A stretch of DNA of 64,000 nucleotides from NCBI GenBank assembly GCA_964058845.1, contig CAXKVR010000016.1, positions 124,001-188,000 of the forward strand, written 5' to 3'. Below are positions 11,347 to 23,533 of the stretch, piece by piece. Source of the stretch: Carex sylvatica. Its lineage: Eukaryota; Streptophyta; Magnoliopsida; Poales; Cyperaceae. The stretch's first letter is position 1, and the number at the start of each line of letters is the position of its first letter. Under the pieces are notes generated by a model. That model was not told the DNA's origin. It did not search any database and saw only the letters and a program-made list of their open reading frames with translations. The position numbers were made by a program, and so were the translations under genes.

Positions 11347-13043
11347 TCAACGGAAATATGAATCAGTGTCAAATGGCTCGTTCCTCCGATTCATATTTGG
11401 CTCTACAAAGTTGCTTGTCGTGTTTATCGGAGCAAATGCTGTGTTTATCAAAGAGAAATATGTAAGCCACAACAAAAGAAACAAAAATAGTACACATATC
11501 TATGGCACTTCAGATCAGGTACAGTACTGCAGCAACCAGTGCATCGGTATAGCAGTTGCATATCTGATGAGATCTATTATCATCAACTTAGCATCAGGTA
11601 TTGAAGTGCCATAGAGGATCTGAACTAAAAACAATTGCAGAGAATACTGTGTAGAAAGACATAAATTGAAGAATTAGGAATTAAAAATAAATAAATAAAG
11701 CAAAAGGTGAGAATTAAGAATTAGGCACAATAAATGTTGGAATCATCACAGACCTTTCCCCTTCATTCTGTTTTCTCTATCATACTCAAACTTGTCACGA
11801 ATTTGTTTAACCCTGTCCCATGAATCATCTTGGTTCTGACCTCCAAAGCCTTGTCCTTGTCCTTGTCCCTGAAATATATTCACAAATTCATATTTATTTT
11901 CTTGCTTTTCTATGCTACCAAATAAAAACTTGATCAATTGTGTTAATCAAGGCCTTATCCAAATCAGAATAAATTTAATGTCATACGGATTTGAAAATTA
12001 ATCTAACAGGTTTAACCTCAAAATTTTCCATAGTTGCTTAGCAAATCACCATAAGTATAAATAATTATAAGAATGCAATCCATTAGATTTCAGAATAATA
12101 AAGAAAGAAAAATCACAAGGAAAAGAAAACTTGAAAATAAAAGCTGTTAACTACCTGAGTTTGATCACCATATGCTCGTCTTCTCCTTAATCCAATAAAA
12201 ATAAAAAAGATAGAAAAAGGGAAATAAAATTAGTGTTACAACTCAAATAAGAAAACTATATTTAAAAAACATTAGAAGGGTTTTGAATGAAAAATAACCT
12301 TTGGTTGTTATAATTGCGAGAACTCACCCACAATTACATTAGAAAGTGTGTTAAAAGATGACAATTTGCTGTAATTGAAGATCCTAACATACTTTAAAGT
12401 TTTAACCCTTGTCACAAAAATGAGGAGAAGTAGGAAAAAGAAAAATATGAGTTTACCGGTAAGGAGAGAAATCCATATGATCGTCATCCTCAGCAGAATC
12501 ATAGTTGGTGTGATCTTGTGCAATTTTCTTAGAATAACCCTCATCCCAGTACAGCCTTTCCCAGTTCTCTCTGAGCTCCCGGTACAGCTCCATGTAACTT
12601 TTGCACCATGCATCTTGCTCCTGCCAATAAAGCAAAAGAAACTGCACTGCTAAACGGGCCCCATGGTGAATAAACAAAAACCAAACAAATCAAAATTAAG
12701 AATGGGAGACAAGTACGGAATCTTTAAGCAGGAGTCTGGTGCGGCGCATGAACTGTTCCCGCATTTGCTTGCGCTTTTTGATAGGAAGGTTGTCTCTTGG
12801 TATAACGAACCTCTCTCTGCGTGGGACCCCTTCCCCGATCTCATGCATCTCGCCGTCCACGGCCCACCATTCCGACTTTCCGATTGGCGGTGCCGGAGAG
12901 AATGTCGGCCTTGATTTCCCGCGGCCACCTTGCCGGCGAGGTACCCTACGCGGAGATCCCGACTCTCCGCCGCGAAACCATCTCGATTGGATGAGGAAGG
13001 CGGTGGCAGGATGGGACCTCAGCAGGGACAGGGAGCGAAGCAT
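11347..13043 (-). CDS. Plant-conserved protein of unknown function, probably organellar
   Basis: Five exons on the minus strand join in frame: 12717-13043, 12457-12620, 12155-12185, 11754-11868 and 11347-11438 (242 aa). All borders are GT..AG. The N-terminus (MLRSLSLLRSHPATAF, rich in Arg and Ser, no acids) looks like a mitochondrial presequence. The body is highly charged. It contains EWWAVDGEMHEIGEG, then a basic segment (IKKRKQMREQFMRRTR), then a W/Y-rich block (ENWERLYWDEGYSKKIA), an acidic SAEDDD patch, a short GQ repeat, and a coiled-coil-like DRVKQIRDKFEYDRENRMK. I recognise it as a conserved plant family but do not know its function. A role in the mitochondrial ribosome is only a guess from its basic composition and presequence. 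It is divergently paired with NRPB5, with 343 bp between the two ATGs. Confidence 0.8.
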
Positions 13044-13386
13044 CAGTGATCAGTCTCTCATCAAAACCTAACCTCCTCCTTCCTATCGCATCACTGCTTC
13101 GCATAAGTATACAAGTAGAATCTGAACCGGACCCAATCTGTCTCACACGGTCACCCGCACGGACAACTTTAAGATGCGTGCCAATAAATATACAAGTAGA
13201 ATCTGAACCGGACCCAATCTGTCTCACACGGTCACCCGCACGGACAACTTTAAGATGCGTGCCAATAAATATACAAGTAGAATAGAGGATATGGATTCGT
13301 CCCAACTCCGGACCTAGAATTAAAAACCCCCGTCTTTCTCTTGAGGAAAACCCTAAAAAGAGCGAGAGAGAGAGAGAGAGGGGGAG
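13044..13386. promoter_or_regulatory. Short bidirectional promoter between two genes
   Basis: The two ATGs (13043 minus, 13387 plus) point away from each other with 343 bp between them, so this interval must hold both leaders and core promoters. It contains the 81-bp tandem duplication at 13108-13286 and a GA tract just upstream of the NRPB5 start (about 13361-13382). Confidence 0.65.
13108..13286. repeat. 81-bp tandem duplication, 2.2 copies, in the shared promoter
   Basis: The unit beginning 'tatacaagtagaatctgaac' starts at 13108 and again at 13189. A third partial copy starts at 13270 and runs to about 13286. The two full copies look identical by eye, which indicates a recent event. Confidence 0.95.
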
Positions 13387-14482
13387 ATGGGTTCAGAGGA
13401 GGATGCGAGCCGTCTGTTCAGGGTTCGACGAACGGTGATGCAGATGCTTCGCGACAGAGGATTTCTCGTGCTGGACGATGAGATATCGATGACCAAGAGC
13501 CAATTCTTGGACAAATTCGGAGAGAATATACGACGCGAAGATCTCATGATCAACAAAGCTACCAAGACCGGAGATCAGGTCATTCTTTTATCCTTAATTT
13601 TGGTTTCATACAAGACAATTATCTCTTTGATTTGATTTGTAATGGCAATGGCATCAGATATATGTGTTCTTCCCCGAGGAGCCAAAGGTTGGCGTGAAGC
13701 AAATTAAGCAATATGTGGAGAAAATGAAAACAGAAAATGTGGACAGAGGAATTTTAGTTGTGAAGACAAATCTCACCCCTTTTGCCAGGTCCTCTTTGCA
13801 GGAGGTCTCCCAGAAGTTCCACCTTGAAGTCTTCCAGGTACTTTCCTTTCTTTTCCTTTCCTTTCCTTTCCTTTCCTTTTACTACTAATTTCCCCCCTTT
13901 CTCCCCCACATTCAGATTCAGAAATTCTGACTTTACGAACCCAGTGTATCCGGTTGTCATAGATTACTTGGTTTTTAAACATTTTTATTTCATTTGATTT
14001 CAGGAGGGGGAGCTTTTGGTTAATATAAAGGACCATGTTCTTGTTCCAGAGCACCAGTTGTTGTCCACTGAAGAAAAGAAGACTTTGCTTGAGAGATACA
14101 CTGTTAAAGAAACACAGGTACATATGTATTATTGACTCTTTTCTCCTTTCATTGTATTTTATGATTGCATGCAGCCCTATTGCATGCTGTCATGGGCATT
14201 GGACATGCTACTATTGGTACCCGGTAGTCTGTTACCTTTAGCAATTCAGAGATCAATCTCTAGATGTTTTTGTAGAAACCACTACTACCTGGGCATTAAA
14301 CCCAATATGTTTGAATTGCATCTGATGTCTAATTTCAAATGATTTTTTTTTTCCAGCTGCCTAGAATTCAAGTTACAGATCCAATAGCGAGATATTATGG
14401 ACTGAAGCGGGGTCATGTTGTGAAGATCATTAGGCCCAGTGAAACTGCTGGCCGGTATATTACTTACAGATATGTTGTATGA
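13387..14482 (+). CDS. NRPB5: RNA polymerase I/II/III common subunit RPB5 (RPABC1)
   Basis: This is the shared fifth-largest subunit of the nuclear RNA polymerases, which contacts downstream DNA at the lower jaw. Four exons are in phase 0: 13387-13578, 13658-13837, 14004-14117 and 14357-14482 (203 aa, the usual eukaryotic RPB5 length of about 205). The N-terminal jaw domain (residues 1-about 140) starts [19 protein letters not shown]. The C-terminal assembly domain has the family block [10 protein letters not shown], then [19 protein letters not shown] and the terminal [14 protein letters not shown]. The start is chosen because it directly follows the GA-rich leader and matches the family. 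The last 21 codons and part of the 3' UTR are duplicated just downstream (see 14419-14602). The frame is intact. Confidence 0.96.
13843..13880 (+). repeat. (CTTTC)n microsatellite in NRPB5 intron 2
   Basis: About six units of ctttc lie directly after the donor site at 13838. Confidence 0.9.
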
Positions 14483-14602
14483 GTTTTCCATTTCTTTGGA
14501 ACACTGATGCTGTGAAGATCATTAGGCCCAGTGAAACTGCTGGCCGGTATATTACTTACAGATATGTTGTATGAGTTTTCCATTTCTTTGGAACACTGAT
14601 GC
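14419..14602 (+). repeat. 92-bp tandem duplication over the NRPB5 stop codon
   Basis: The unit 14419-14510 (last 21 codons, stop and 28 bases of 3' UTR) is repeated without visible change at 14511-14602. The second copy lies behind the true stop and is untranslated. Confidence 0.95.
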
Positions 14603-15780
14603 TCAGGGAACCTAGAGTTGACATCTAGATAACTACTAGTTGTAGTGGTTGAGAAGAATTTGTGTTTTTTTGTTAGCTCTTTGGAACAAGATATGTATTG
14701 TTATTGTGACGGTCAGCTTCGGGTGTACTTATTTAACGTTTTAAGGATTTCATAACCATATTTCGACTTAAGATTGGAGGAAAAAAAAAAAAAGCTTTCT
14801 GTTTCTGCGCGCATGAAATATTGGTTCTTTAACTCAGCAAATATGCACGCCAACAAATTTGTGAATTGTGATTACTGAATGGATAATCATTATCAATTTT
14901 GGAACAAGATCTTGGCTCCTTCGTATAGTATTTATAGTCATTCTTGTGCTCAAATTGTACAAGGCGAATTGTCGGTGCTTGTATTAACTTAGGAAAACGA
15001 ATGTTTTGCAGCTGCAAGATATAACTCAAATCCCTAATTTTTATCCTTAATTTTTCACCAACAAATGTCTGATGATGATCCGTAGTATCAGGTCATGGCG
15101 TCATGCGTAAGCCCTGTTTCATTAAATGGAAACTTAATTTACAAAACAAGTCACCATGTTTTAGCTGATTCAACTTCCCCACTCCAGCCATAGTCATGAA
15201 GTTATCATGTTCATATATGCAAAAACAACCCCACAAAACTTCAGCCTATATGCTGATACATCACCAAAGTTTTATCAAACACTGATGTTAGGATTTCATA
15301 TTTGCCATCTACTTCCTATCTATACTATTACTAGTGCTATTTTTCAACCTTCTCCTTCAGCTCTTGCTCCCTGGTTCACTGTTTGTGTGTCTACATAGAG
15401 GTCATGCCTCTTATGTAGAAGAAAACGAAAACCTATTCCAAAATATCTATCAAGACAATTATCCACACTAAAAGGAAAAATAATTAGAGGGGAACAAAAT
15501 AGCATTTGACTAGTTAGTAGCTCTAAATAAAGCTGCAAGGCATACTTAAAAAATCTCTCTTTCGGTTCAAAAATAAAGTATAGATCAGATTATCATAGCA
15601 GTAATTTAACACCATCCAAGTATCAATATTTAAACAAAATTACAAAATTGAAATAGAACTTAGCTAGAATGATCACAATTTTGCCAATCTACTCATTATT
15701 TACTACTGTAAAAGAATGATCTCAAAACAAATATACATGTACTTTGAAAAGAACAATCACCAATATGTACCTAACCATCT
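14603..15780. other. Intergenic region between convergent genes; no gene seen
   Basis: NRPB5 (+) and the 5-phosphatase (-) end here tail to tail. The stretch should contain both 3' UTRs. No open frame with coding character was found. Confidence 0.55.
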
Positions 15781-18700
15781 CTATACGCGGAAATCATCTC
15801 TATACCCACTGCGACTATGTTCTCTGTTTCTGGAAGCAAATGCTCCATTTGATCGTGTGTGATGTACATTTACCAAACAAGTCTTTGCCTCGGTCGAGTG
15901 ATTGCTAGTGATTTTCACAACTAAAATCGTCATTTTTTCTCCATTTTCTTCATTTTGCCGGTTCCCCGAGAATCCATCATAGAAATCTTGATTGTAAAGA
16001 CTACCGTGTTGAATATTGACTTCAACAGTTTGTCCAGGATTGATGATGCCAGATGTGGGATTTACCTATGTATATTTAAAAAAGAAGAAGATTGATATTC
16101 AATTCATTTGAGCAACATCTACATGCTTCAGTAAGTTACTTTTTGCAGGGATATGTTTTGCCCTCAAGGAAATACTTTCAATCTATATTGCATATATAGT
16201 AGTGTAAATTTTTTTTGCCAATATGGCAACCAGAAACGAAAAATATAGCAGATCCCGATGAGTGCAACTAAACTGGCAAAAGGAATATACCCGTACCACA
16301 ATCTCAAATTGCAAATCTGCCTCTGTCAAGTGTGGCATCATTTAAACACTCTTAAAATATTATAAATATCCCACGAATCATCATTCGGGATGGTAGACTA
16401 ACATCATCTAGCTTTGGCATGTTTTGATATTCTAACAAATAAAGGTTAAGGTGAATAGTTTTTTCATATTAGTTGCAAGATAAAAGAAGCTGACCTTTAA
16501 CCACTTGGGAAAGAAACCTCTCTTATGTTGATGCTCACCCGAAGGAGACAAAGCATCAGCAGAAAATATATCAAAAACAGCCTTTTCCCTTCTATTTTTA
16601 TTAACTACTCTGACAACGGAGATATCTTCATTATGCAAGTTTACATTGTTTGTACCAACATAAAATTCTGGCACAGTTTTAAGTTCCTCCAATAAGCCTT
16701 TTACTTTAGTGTTTGTCAAAATAATCTCTCCAAACTCTCGCCTCCTCACCCGCTCGTCTACATGGGCAATATCAACATTCAATATACATTTTACCGGCTT
16801 GTGATCACTGTCTGTGGCCTCCATGCAAGAATCATAACTGAGAATTAAAAAAATGGTAAATAATTAGCTAAACCATTTATAATAAACATCCACATTTTAA
16901 AGCAAGATTAAATGGGAACAAGCTAATTCCGGTTTTGCTCGGTCTTCAGTACTACAACCAACAATGAAGAACTACTCCTATACTGGTTTACTTGCAGACA
17001 GAATTCAATTCCAGATCCCAATCTTAACAAAACATGTTCCAGGAAGTATTAAAATTAAAAAATAAACTAATGAATAAAAATAAATTGAAACAGTAACACA
17101 AATATCAATGCGGTCATTTGTTGAAAAAGCAAAACTACTTACAGAGAAATAGATGAAACAATGGGGCAATCCAAGGAGCACTGATCCCCAGAAGTAGTAC
17201 GACTGTCACGATATAGAATGCGATCACACCATGCAGGAATACGCTTTTTCTCACTTGAATCATACCCTATAAGATCATATCAAGCCCTTTACTGAATCCT
17301 TTTACAGATCCTTTTTATGCTCACATCACATAGATTTATAAATAGGCTATTAAATTTAAAGTTCAGCTACAGATCCCAATCAACTTTATAGACCACACAA
17401 GTTTGCAAATCTGTAGGTGAAATCAATGTTCCATTCATACAAACCACAGCTTCAGCCCCTTTATTAATGATAAACTTCAAAAATTCTTTTAATTTAAAGT
17501 TCACCAGTTCTTTAGAAACAAAGTTTACTTGTGCCTTCGATCCTCCCCGGTTTATAAGGCTAGGCATACTATACCTAGGGTACAAAAGGGATAACATCAA
17601 GCAGATTGCAGTTATCAGCCCTACCAAAATCCAAGAGAAAAGAAAAAGTACCTGATAGACCTGGTATATATTTCTCAAATTTGTAAGTGGCGGGAAATTT
17701 AATGCTCCCTTCACGCAATCCCTGAAAGACTCTGCCGGCATGCATTTCTGCTCTGAGCTGGTCCCTCTGTCTCAGCCTATCAAAGTCCTTTTGGTAAACC
17801 AAAGCCATGGCTTCCTCATATGTGATGCCATCCAGCCGATAGTTGAAATCACCGAGAAATACAACCATATCGGTCTCTGATAGGTCCGGCCTTTTGTTGG
17901 GTACCTAATTACATGATCAAACCATAGTTAGAATATAAAAAAGCGCAAGTGATACTTAATTAGGTGTAGAATTCAGGTAACAAGATTTTCAAATATTTTC
18001 AGAAAAGATTTTGGTTTACTAAAATGACGTATTTAAGCAGGCTAGTGATGTACCCTGCTTTTTTGTTAATATTAATCAACACCTTTTCTGGAAAGAAAGT
18101 ACATGACAAAAACTGCTACAAAGATGGAATCTTTCATATGGTACTGATTAGGACCTTTTGTTTAACTAATATAAAAGTGAAAAGCAATGAGACTCCAACC
18201 TTTAATCAGAAAATTTTAAACTAGGAACAATAAAGTGCAGCACTGACAGTGAACACAGAGGAACTAAAAAGTGGTCCCACAAGTTCACATACAATAGGTG
18301 CGATACTCTTTGTTTCCAAAAAAACTGGGTCTAGGAGAATTGTGCCTTTGCTTCAGGTTACTAAACACAAAGGATGCTAATTTTAGGTGTGACGAATTTA
18401 ATTAGTCATGTTTATGTTTTAGCATAGCAAACCTGCCTACTGCATTTGGGTATATCAGACAAGTAACAGCCTTAACAAATATTTCCTCTATTTAAACAAG
18501 GAGCAAAACAAAATGGTCTGGTGGCACTTTTAACCAATTAATCATTTAATCCCCATAAACTCCCTGTAGAACTGCATTCTATATTAAAAGAATATATTCG
18601 AGGAAAAGCCACCTACATTTGCACCACGGAAAATTGGACCAGAAGAAGCATTAGCTGTTCACAAAAAAAGCAAAATATGTAAGAAACTTCTCTCACGATG

Positions 18701-21700
18701 ACAAGCTTGCAATATGCACACAAAAAAATGAAAACAGAACTGGAAAGAAAAAAAAATAATAAGTGTGAAATGAGGACCTGCTGAGGTGAAGGTCATACTA
18801 TGGTAAATATACTCAAAATCCTCATTACGGCGAATCACACCCTCCAAGTGTGCAGCCAAATGGCAGTTCACAAAACACACAGTTCTCCCATATATTCGCA
18901 TCCTGAAACCTACTCCTCCCTGTAGATCATATAAATAATTTATTCATGAATCATGGGTGAGTTTTTTCTGTTAAAAAGATCCCAAAAGATAAAACCCAAC
19001 AGAAATGCTGTACTTGATAGCACAGAACGGACATTTATCAAAGAACGACAGAAAGATAATTTATTCAAGTTCAAACTGATAAAGTTACCAGCTAAAAATA
19101 CAAATAGTTGAGGAACTTTGTAACAAAAACAAGATTATTGATCAATTTCTTTAGTTTGTTGTCATCCTTTTTAGATGATGCAGAAATTAACATGGTTAAA
19201 ATGTAGAGCATCTGTTCAAATATTTCTTCCTAAGGACTACAACGAAAAAATAAAAAATAAAAATCTTATTTTTATGAAGAAACAAAGCATTGTAGTTTGG
19301 TTCATGTGGAATTCACCATTCCCACAACAGAAAACTGCACTGAGTGCCATTACCAAAAGTCCTAACAGTTAAAAAGGTGCTTAGTTGTATAAAAAGGCAC
19401 CTTGTTAGCAATGGCACGTCCAAGGCCACAAGCTACTGCAGCACTTTCAACATCACCAATATACTGTTTAAGGCTCTTCTTTGCCCTGATAGAAAATGTT
19501 GTAAATTTCTAAGAAAAAAGGAAATAATACAATAATTTATTTTCAACAAACAAGTATTGCAACGTGGTATTTTGGTACTGCAGCACTTTCAACATCACCG
19601 CTGCCAGAGGCGAATGCACATGTTGCATATGGGGGTCAATTGAGGACACGTATCCTCTTGTAGTACCGCACGGTGGGGCCCACTACTTTACGGCTTCAGA
19701 TTAATGCAAAAACAGTGCCTATTCGGGATAGCGCGGGGGGCAGTATTATTTGTTCTTTGAGATTCGTGCAAAGTTAACAGAATGGTCCAGATCATCTCAC
19801 TCTACAGAACAGTGCCTCTGTAGTAATACAGAGGATACGAGTTCGCCAATTGACCCCAATTCATTTTCAAAATTTTTGTACTTATACATGGATTTCTATA
19901 TAGTTTAGTGTAAAATGCTATGGGTACTGTAAAATTGACCACCGTACGCAGCATAAAAAAATTATATGATTGACCCCCCATTCACATTTGACCCCATTGC
20001 TTGAAAGTCTGGCTCCGCCCCTGACCGTTGCAGCACTTTCAACATGGTATCTTGGTATTGTTCCATGGAGGTCTGTTGTTTTTAGTTATCCCATCCGGCA
20101 TTACAACATTTGGGTAAATCAGTGTTGTCATATATGAGGAACCATTGTTTTCTTATTAAAAAATTACCATACAGCAATGAGTAAGCTAGCAAACTGCCTA
20201 CAGCCAACACGCTCAAAGTGGGTCCGACCTAGGACCCTTTCAATGGCATCCAACCACCACTCGCCATTTGGACTTGGACTTCCCTCAAACCCTACCTGCA
20301 TGCATGCCATAATGGGCAGCAGAAAGCAAAAGAAAGTGAAACAAATCACTTTCACTATCAAGGAAAGAAAAAGAAGGAAATTATCATATTAAAAAAAAAA
20401 CAAAAAAGAATAGTAGAACACCCAAAATGTATTTATACAATCTAAGATTCCTGCAGAACTTTTTCCAAAATATTTTAAGTACACTCTAACACCAGTTGCA
20501 ATACAACCTAATACCTTTTTTAATACCTATCTGTAGCCCTTTTGTTTTAAAAGGATTAAGGGAGCCTCAATTGATACTTAAGCATTTTGATGTGGCAAAA
20601 TGATTCTTGTTCTTTTCTGACAATTATCATAACCCAAAACAACAAACAACACCATAAGAGACAAAGATAATCCAGGCAAAAGAAAATCACAGTTCTTGCT
20701 AACCGTCTCTTTAGCTGCAGCTATTGCAAGGAAACCTGCACCCATGTCCACTTCCTGCAACCCTACCACCACCAACTCAACTTCCTCTTTTACTGCAACT
20801 CCAAGCCATGCCCTTATAGAATCATTAGATGCCTTTTCCTGTCCCACATTCCATGTACCAGTCACCACCTTAAAATGCTTCAATCTTTTATACTTCGCCT
20901 CTCTGTGTGTCAGCTCAGCTCTTACAATACTATCAATTGGTCCAGGAGATGATAAACTCCAACCACGAATACCCCCATGATGTGCCAGTGTGAAAATTTG
21001 GGTCCCACCCACAGCCATTTTCATAATTGGACTTTTGTGTGCAACCCAACTTGCGAGAAGCTTCCCATCAGGGTCTATAATTTGTATTGTACCGTCGCTG
21101 TACCCAACCCACATCCTTGCACCATGTGCACAAATGCACACAACAGAGGTGAAGTTATGCTGGAATTCATTCAACCGATGCCCACTTGGATCCCACTGAC
21201 AAATGGCCCCATTAGCACTGCCAGCCCAGATTGTGCCAACTGCTGACATGGCGACTGCTTCAACTCTCCGAATGTCATCCCCAAAGGCGGCTTTCACTGC
21301 AACTCTCTTGAAAGTGTCTGCTGCACCCATAATGGCATTTCGGGAACGCTGAAAGAAGCTAGGGGGGCCACGCGGTTTCTCCTTTTTGAAGGAGTATGGA
21401 TCTTGAGGGGATAGATCAAACCGATTCTCCACTTGGCCATCTATGCTGCTTATTACTTTTACGAGCTCCTTTGTGCGGCAATCCCTAAATGACAAAAAAG
21501 TTAGATTACTTCCGATTAACAAAGATGGTCGAAGTTTAGCACATATCAGTACATAAAGCACCTGCCTATGTAACCTTAACAGTTACTACTAACTACACAT
21601 AATGGAAAATGTATTCAGACACTGGCTTTGAGAGGCACTTGGTAGTATTAATTATTATATGATTTTCGATAATACCATCTACCAGTAGTACCGAGAAATA

Positions 21701-23533
21701 AAAATAAATCAAGAACGAGAAGTGACAAACAAAAATTGAGAAGTACTCTACCAGGTTGAATATGTGTTTGAACTCTTGTGTTAGTGGTCTTTTATTGAGT
21801 TCATTTCAGACAATACTAATATAGGGATCAAATGAAACTCAAAAAACAATAACTTACCAGTCAAGAAACCAGCATGAGTACAGGCCAAATAAAACTAGGA
21901 CCTAATAGTGGATATACAATTTCAAATGAAACTAAAGAAACAATAAGCTCAAAGTCATACCAGAGAGCAAAGGAAAGAGGACCGCCAGACCAGACCTTTG
22001 ATCCAGAATTGTCGGATAATAAAAGCTTGATATCCACAACAGGTAAGGGGCAGCTCCCACCATCAGACACCAGAGTTCTCAGGTCAATGCACGTCCTCTC
22101 TAGCAAGAAAGTTGCCTTGTGTTTCTCTTCCTTTCGTAGAGAGAGGCACTCTTTAATGGCCTCAGCTGACCATACTTGAATAACTCCACCTTCTGATCCG
22201 GACCATAATTCACCTGGAACCCAGAAATGTAAGGAGCTTAGTTAAGTTTGAGGATTTCAGCAATGCACAACTCGTACCGTTTCAATTATGGCTAATAAAG
22301 GTATTAAACAATTTGCCCCTTCCTGCCTGTCTTTCCTCCCTCTGAAAAGATTTACTGAAAAAATATAGAGAAATATATGTGAATTTTAGAGTGTAAAAGC
22401 TGAACCTTTCACCTCTCATCAATCTAAAGGACATAACACAGAGTCACAAACCAATATTCAAAACCACAGATCACTCCATCACAGTTCTCATATAAGACAG
22501 GCAAATAAAAAAGATAATATAAACCACCAAAATCAGAAGTCACAGTACCATAAGAGGTCAAAACCATCGACAGCACTGGGGCCCGCTGGTGGGCATCCCA
22601 TGCACCACAGTCCACAAACCCATCAACCAAGCCCAACCCGTCAGCCCTCCAGGCCATTATTCTCCCATCTACATGCCCACTCCATATAACACCTCGTCCT
22701 GTATCTACCAAAAGGGAGACAACTGCCGCAGTCCTAGTTGACTCAATAAAAGGTGCACTCTCTTCATCCCCTCTCCTGATCCCCCTTTTGTTCAGCATTT
22801 CATCAAACGGTCTATCCAAATTGAAGACTGTTAAACCAGATTCATGCCCGGCCCACAGATGCAAGGGAGGGAAGAAAACAATGGACTTGAGAGTGAAGCC
22901 ATGTTGTGACTCCCGTGGTGGTCTTGGGCGGATGGTCAATGGAACAGGTCGATCTGGGTGGACAACAGCCCGAGATGCTGGTTGAAAAATTGGGTCTGAA
23001 TTTAGCCGGCCAGATAACTCGGGCAATGATCCAGCATGCTGTGGGCCTGGTGGTGGAGCCCATTGTGCAGATGGAGAGAAGGAAAGAGAAGAAGCTGAAG
23101 GGTACGGCTCAGATGGTGGGGTCCAGTAACCAGAGTCAGAGGAGGGGGAGTCTGAGCGTTCGGGAGCTGGAGGAGCACTGCGGATGGAGGGAGGATGAGA
23201 AAGAGAGAGAGAGACAGAGCGGTGGGGTTCAGCTAGAGAAGCACTGCGGATCGGAGCTGGCTCGGAAAGGGAAACTGAGCGTTGGGTCAGAGACAGGGAA
23301 GGAGCACCTCTGACAGTTGGGGGCGGCGTGAGGAAAGGATTGGTGGAGAAGGCGGAGTCTGAGTCGAGGAAAGGATTAGTGGAGTGGGGAGGGGGAGGGG
23401 GAGGGGGAGGGGGAGGGGAAGAGGAGGAGGAGGAGGAGGAGGAGGAGAGAGAGGTGACGGAGATGAATTGATCGGTGAGGAAGGACCAGTCGTCCTCCTC
23501 CGGATGCGCCGCAGGTGGGGGCCATTGCGACAT
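15781..23533 (-). CDS. Type II inositol polyphosphate 5-phosphatase with WD40 domain (FRA3/5PTase12-14 group)
   Basis: The enzyme removes the 5-phosphate from inositol phosphates or phosphoinositides. FRA3-type members act on actin organisation and secondary walls. Eleven minus-strand exons join in frame: 22549-23533, 21961-22213, 20704-21484, 20168-20295, 19401-19485, 18778-18919, 18617-18654, 17652-17904, 17143-17266, 16495-16837 and 15781-16065 (1138 aa; FRA3 is about 1100). Order: a Ser- and Pro-rich disordered N-terminus; WD40 repeats from about residue 230 to 590 ([41 protein letters not shown]); a catalytic domain with GTWNVGQEK (about 622-630), FLGDFNYRL (about 820-828) and [10 protein letters not shown] (about 897-906), then TDSDHKPV; and a C-terminal beta-rich tail. 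I start at the MSQWPPP codon; an ATG 93 bases upstream adds only GA-repeat-encoded residues. Intron 4 contains a hAT-type MITE. The frame is intact. Confidence 0.93.
19605..20023. mobile_element. hAT-type MITE in intron 4 of the 5-phosphatase gene
   Basis: The left end CAGAGGCGAATGCACATG and right end (reverse complement CAGGGGCGGAGCCAGACT) form imperfect terminal inverted repeats. They are flanked by 8-bp target duplications accgctgc (19597-19604) and accgttgc (20024-20031). Subterminal 'gggggtcaattg' and 'ttgaccccc' are shared with the copy at 34505-34778. A second small inverted-repeat element (about 19643-19850, ends 'cgtatcctcttgtagta' and 'tactacaga...ggatacg') is nested inside. Confidence 0.85.
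23385..23451 (-). repeat. Coding microsatellites (GGGGGA)n and (GGA)n
   Basis: On the plus strand these are a GGGGGA-type tract followed by about nine GGA/AGG units. On the coding minus strand they encode a poly-Ser run directly followed by a poly-Pro run near residues 28-50 of the 5-phosphatase. Confidence 0.9.

Noticed and set aside
12946..13305. 119-residue minus-strand frame with a repeated peptide near the promoter
   Set aside because: The repeated peptide is produced by the 81-bp promoter duplication, and the real gene starts at 13043 in another frame.
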